A stretch of 64,000 nt of DNA from a virus: IMG/VR virus record IMGVR_UViG_3300035670_000026, positions 62,001-126,000 of that record. One strand, given 5' to 3'. The translations under genes and the position numbers were made by a program. The notes beneath the pieces were generated by a model, which did no database searches, was not told the DNA's origin, and saw nothing but the letters and a program-made list of their open reading frames with translations. Positions within the stretch are counted from its first letter, which is position 1; every line of letters starts with the position of its first letter. Below are positions 61,293-64,000 of this stretch, piece by piece.

Positions 61293-62246
61293 TTGGCTAA
61301 AAAGAAAAAAGTCCCTCAAATTGTAAAGCAGATTAAGAATCAACCTTTACGAGAAATGAATTATGCCTTTGAAAAGGCGATTTCATATAGCCAATTTTCT
61401 GTATTTCAATCGTGTCCACGTAAATGGGCTTTACAATATAGAGATGGTTTTTACACGTCTGAATCATCAATTCACATGACTTTCGGTACGGCATTACACG
61501 AAACTTTACAACATTATATAACAACTATATACGAAGTTAGTGGTGCTGCTGCTGATAGAATTGATTTAAAAGAATATTTTGAAGAACGATTTAGAGAAAC
61601 TTATCTAAAAGATTACAAATCTAATAAAAATACCCACTTTAGCAATTCAGTCGAAATGAATGAATTTTTTGAAGATGGATTAGCTATTTTAGATTTTGTA
61701 AAGAAAAAACGAAGCGGTTATTTTGGTAAAAGAGGTTGGCACTTAGTAGGATGTGAATTACCACTTGTAGTTACTCCAAATCCTAAATATTCAAATATTT
61801 TATATAAAGGTTATTTAGATGTTGTTTTATACAATGAAACTCTAAATAAAATAAAAATTCTAGATATTAAAACCTCAACTAGAGGATGGACTGATAAAGA
61901 AAAAAAAGATGAAATAAAACAATTTCAACTTGTTCTTTATAAAAAATTCTTTAGCCAACAATTTAACATTCCCATTGAAGATATTGATGTAGAGTTCTTT
62001 ATTGTACGAAGAAAAATTTGGGAAAACTCAGAATTTAATATTGGTAGGATACAAGAATTTAAACCAGCTTCAGGTAAAGTAAAATTAAACAAAGCATATA
62101 ATGCTATTAATGAGTTTATAGGAGAAGCATTTAATACAGACGGTTCTCACAATTCTAGAAACCATCAACCACAACCCTCAGCTTATAATTGTAGATTTTG
62201 TCCTTTTAAAGATAATAAAGAACTTTGTGATAAAGAAGTGTTTTAG
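61293..62246 (+). CDS. PD-(D/E)XK nuclease, Cas4/RecB-like, with iron-sulphur cysteines
   Basis: 317 residues. The start is TTG 61293: the context AAAGTT-TTG replaces the AAAGTT-ATG seen in neighbours, and the first ATG is 21 codons inside. ISYSQFSVFQSCPRKW gives the first Cys; GTALHETL carries the active-site His; GYLDVVLY and KILDIKTST are the D ... (D/E)xK motif; NCRFCPFKDNKELC gives three more Cys. This is the Cas4/AddB-type nuclease with a 4Fe-4S site. No CRISPR array or other cas gene is seen. A recombination or DNA-end processing role is likely. Confidence 0.85.
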   Translation: MAKKKKVPQIVKQIKNQPLREMNYAFEKAISYSQFSVFQSCPRKWALQYRDGFYTSESSIHMTFGTALHETLQHYITTIYEVSGAAADRIDLKEYFEERFRETYLKDYKSNKNTHFSNSVEMNEFFEDGLAILDFVKKKRSGYFGKRGWHLVGCELPLVVTPNPKYSNILYKGYLDVVLYNETLNKIKILDIKTSTRGWTDKEKKDEIKQFQLVLYKKFFSQQFNIPIEDIDVEFFIVRRKIWENSEFNIGRIQEFKPASGKVKLNKAYNAINEFIGEAFNTDGSHNSRNHQPQPSAYNCRFCPFKDNKELCDKEVF

Positions 62247-62259
62247 AAGAATCCTAATA

Positions 62260-62267
62260 TATTTATA
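62260..62267 (+). promoter_or_regulatory. Putative late promoter box TATTTATA
   Basis: The octamer lies 24 bases upstream of the ATG at 62292. Confidence 0.5.
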
Positions 62268-62291
62268 TACGATAATTAATTAATAAAAGCT

Positions 62292-62477
62292 ATGGAAAAA
62301 AAAGATATGACGTTAACAAGCGTAAAAGTTAAAAGCGACTTGTTTGACAACTTTAAAATTGCTTGTGTTAAGTATAAATTTTCTCTACAAAAACTTGCTG
62401 ATCGCACTATTCATTTGTATCTTACTGATGAAGATTTTAGAAAAAAAGTACACAACCACAACAATTTAGACATTTAA
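62292..62477 (+). CDS. Small ribbon-helix-helix-like protein
   Basis: 61 residues. MTLTSVKVKSDLFDNFKIAC resembles the strand and first helix of ribbon-helix-helix proteins, followed by FSLQKLADRTIHLYL as the second helix. The RHH class are small DNA-binding dimers, often repressors. It is preceded by a TATTTATA box. No direct evidence of its target. Confidence 0.65.
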   Translation: MEKKDMTLTSVKVKSDLFDNFKIACVKYKFSLQKLADRTIHLYLTDEDFRKKVHNHNNLDI

Positions 62478-62497
62478 TAAAAATTTAAAAAAGTTAT

Positions 62498-63943
62498 ATG
62501 AACAATAGTTTTGCTTATCTGCCACCAGAGCAGCGTAAAAAAATTTTACTTATTACAGACGATATCAGAGCACACTCAGGCGTAGCTACTGTTTCTAGGG
62601 AAATTGTAATTCACACCGCCCATCACTTTAATTGGGTAAATGTTGGAGGTTCTATTAAACATCCAGATGCTGGTAAACGATTTGATTTATCTCAATCAAC
62701 CAATGAACAACTTGGAATTACTGATTCTTCAGTAATTGTATATCCTGTTCACGAATATGGAGGACCAGATTTAATCCGTCAACTTATTGATATTGAAAAA
62801 CCAGATGCTATAATGTTGGTTACAGACCCACGTTATTTTGTTTGGTTATTCATGATGGAAAATGAAATCCGTAAAAATATTCCTATTACTTATCTTAACA
62901 TTTGGGATGATTATCCAGCACCTTTGTATAATAAAGCATTTTATGAAGCGTGTGATTTGTTGATGGGTATCTCTAAACAAACTGTAAATATTAATCAAAT
63001 TGTTTTAGGGAATAAATCGAAAAATAAAATTTTACGTTATGTTCCTCATGGTTTGAATAGTGATATTATGTCTCCCATTACTTCTGAAAATACAGAAAAA
63101 TGGAATCATTTACAGGAATTTAAGAAAAATTTGTTTGGTGGTAAAGAATATGATTTTGTTTTATTTTTTAATTCTAGAAATATTCGCCGTAAACAAATTC
63201 CTGATACAATGTTAGCTTACAAGTACTTTATTGATAAATTACCTGTTGAAAAAGCTAAAAAATGTGCTTTAGTTCTTCATACCGAATTAGTAACAGAACA
63301 TGGAACGGATTTGTTAGCCATTCAAGAATTATTCTTAAATGGAGATCAGTATAATGTAATTTTTACTAATAAAGTATTTAACACATACGAAATGAGTTTA
63401 CTTTATAATAGTACTGATTGTCAAATTCTTTTAACATCTAATGAGGGTTGGGGATTAAGCATTACAGAAGCTATTTTATGTGGTAATCCAATAATTGCTA
63501 ATGTAACAGGAGGTATGCAAGACCAAATGCGTTTTGAAGATGAAGAAGGTAATTGGTTTACTCCATCACCTGAAATTCCTTCAAACCATACTGGACGATA
63601 TAAAAAACATGGTAAATGGGCTTTCCCAGTATTCCCTACTAATCGTTCAATTCAGGGTTCTCCTCAAACACCTTATATTTGGGATGATAGATGCCGATCC
63701 GAAGATGCAGCTGAACAAATTATGAATGTTTATAATTTAGGAAGCAAAGACAGAAAAGAAGCTGGTTTGGCTGGTCGTGAATGGGCTTTAAACGAAGCCG
63801 GATTTACCATGACTAAACAAGCTGAAAGAGTTATTGAAGCATTTGATACTTTATTTGAAAATTGGACTCCAAGAGAAAAATTTGAGTTCATTAATGTAAA
63901 TGAAGTAGAAGATAGAATTGTTAAACACGAATTGTTATATTAA
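62498..63943 (+). CDS. GT4-type glycosyltransferase
   Basis: 481 residues. KILLITDDIRAHSGVATVSR is the GT-B start, FVLFFNSRNIRRKQIPDTML the donor lead, and TSNEGWGLSITEAILCGNPI the E-x7-E type motif of family 4. It starts a second sugar-related block that continues past the window end. Target may be fibre glycan, DNA glucosylation or host surface; the sequence does not say. Confidence 0.88.
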   Translation: MNNSFAYLPPEQRKKILLITDDIRAHSGVATVSREIVIHTAHHFNWVNVGGSIKHPDAGKRFDLSQSTNEQLGITDSSVIVYPVHEYGGPDLIRQLIDIEKPDAIMLVTDPRYFVWLFMMENEIRKNIPITYLNIWDDYPAPLYNKAFYEACDLLMGISKQTVNINQIVLGNKSKNKILRYVPHGLNSDIMSPITSENTEKWNHLQEFKKNLFGGKEYDFVLFFNSRNIRRKQIPDTMLAYKYFIDKLPVEKAKKCALVLHTELVTEHGTDLLAIQELFLNGDQYNVIFTNKVFNTYEMSLLYNSTDCQILLTSNEGWGLSITEAILCGNPIIANVTGGMQDQMRFEDEEGNWFTPSPEIPSNHTGRYKKHGKWAFPVFPTNRSIQGSPQTPYIWDDRCRSEDAAEQIMNVYNLGSKDRKEAGLAGREWALNEAGFTMTKQAERVIEAFDTLFENWTPREKFEFINVNEVEDRIVKHELLY

Positions 63944-63944
63944 T

Positions 63945-64000
63945 ATGAAACCGTTATTTGTAATAAGTTCTCCTTTCGACACATACAGTGGTTATGGTGC
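63945..64000 (+). CDS. Start of a further glycosyltransferase-like gene (cut by window edge)
   Basis: ATG 63945 opens MKPLFVISSPFDTYSGYGA, a GT-B-type N-terminal strand and glycine loop, one base after the previous stop. Only 18 codons are visible. Confidence 0.55.
   Translation, partial: MKPLFVISSPFDTYSGYG

Noticed and set aside
61293-62246. Cas4-like nuclease as part of a CRISPR system
   Set aside because: No other cas genes or repeat-spacer array in the window; such nucleases are common in phages alone.

Overview
The window is a contiguous stretch of a large, AT-rich (by eye about one third GC) T4-like contractile-tailed phage. The core set is T4-type: neck/sheath-terminator proteins, sheath, tube, gp26-like hub protein, tape measure, LysM wedge protein, gp32-like SSB, UvsX, RNase H, gp41 helicase, family B polymerase, clamp and gp44/gp62 clamp loader. 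The host is inferred to be a Bacteroidota bacterium, probably a flavobacterium. The reasons are the absence of Shine-Dalgarno leaders, promoters of the TTTG / TAnnTTTG kind known from that phylum, and one lipoprotein with a short MKK-type signal.

Layout. 1-960: the end of a phosphatidylserine-decarboxylase-like gene and phoH. 996-4136: neck and sheath-terminator genes. 4171-15328: two giant Gly-X-Y (collagen-like) Thr/Ser-rich fibre genes. 15382-20192: a four-gene sugar cassette (two glycosyltransferases, an FkbM methyltransferase, a heptosyltransferase-like protein). 20495-32547: tail sheath, tube, gp26/gp51-like pair, tape measure and baseplate, including a hub protein with an M15-type peptidase domain. 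32561-41371: replication, recombination and ribonucleotide reductase, beginning with a small divergent family A polymerase. 41385-43027: a membrane protein with an EF-hand-like loop and the only minus-strand gene, a lipoprotein. 43124-51534: small genes interleaved with a 7-deazaguanine (preQ0) pathway: a TGT/DpdA-like protein, QueC, QueD, QueE and FolE, with HPRT, thioredoxin, a 2H phosphoesterase and a MazG-like enzyme. 51534-62477: DNA polymerase B, clamp, Hsp20, GroES, GroEL, clamp loader, thioesterase, a Cas4-like nuclease and a ribbon-helix-helix-like protein. 62498-64000: further glycosyltransferases.

Regulation can be read from the sequence. Eight leaders carry TTGG, exactly 19 bases, then TATATT (host-sigma-like, mostly early/middle genes). 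Structural and some other transcription units instead have TATTTATA just upstream of the start, the reverse complement of the T4 late box; the lone minus-strand gene has it in its own orientation. Many non-structural genes start in the context GTTATG, while no structural gene does.

The points most worth following are: a roughly 190-nt multi-helix RNA candidate at 50103-50295; the giant fibres beside their own putative glycosylation cassette; copies of the fibre repeat motif inside PhoH and the tail hub; the preQ0 DNA-modification set with atypical QueC and QueD; the extra PolA-like polymerase; and the hsp20 gene flanked by inverted repeats and preceded by a 15-codon leader ORF. Capsid, portal and terminase genes are not in the window.
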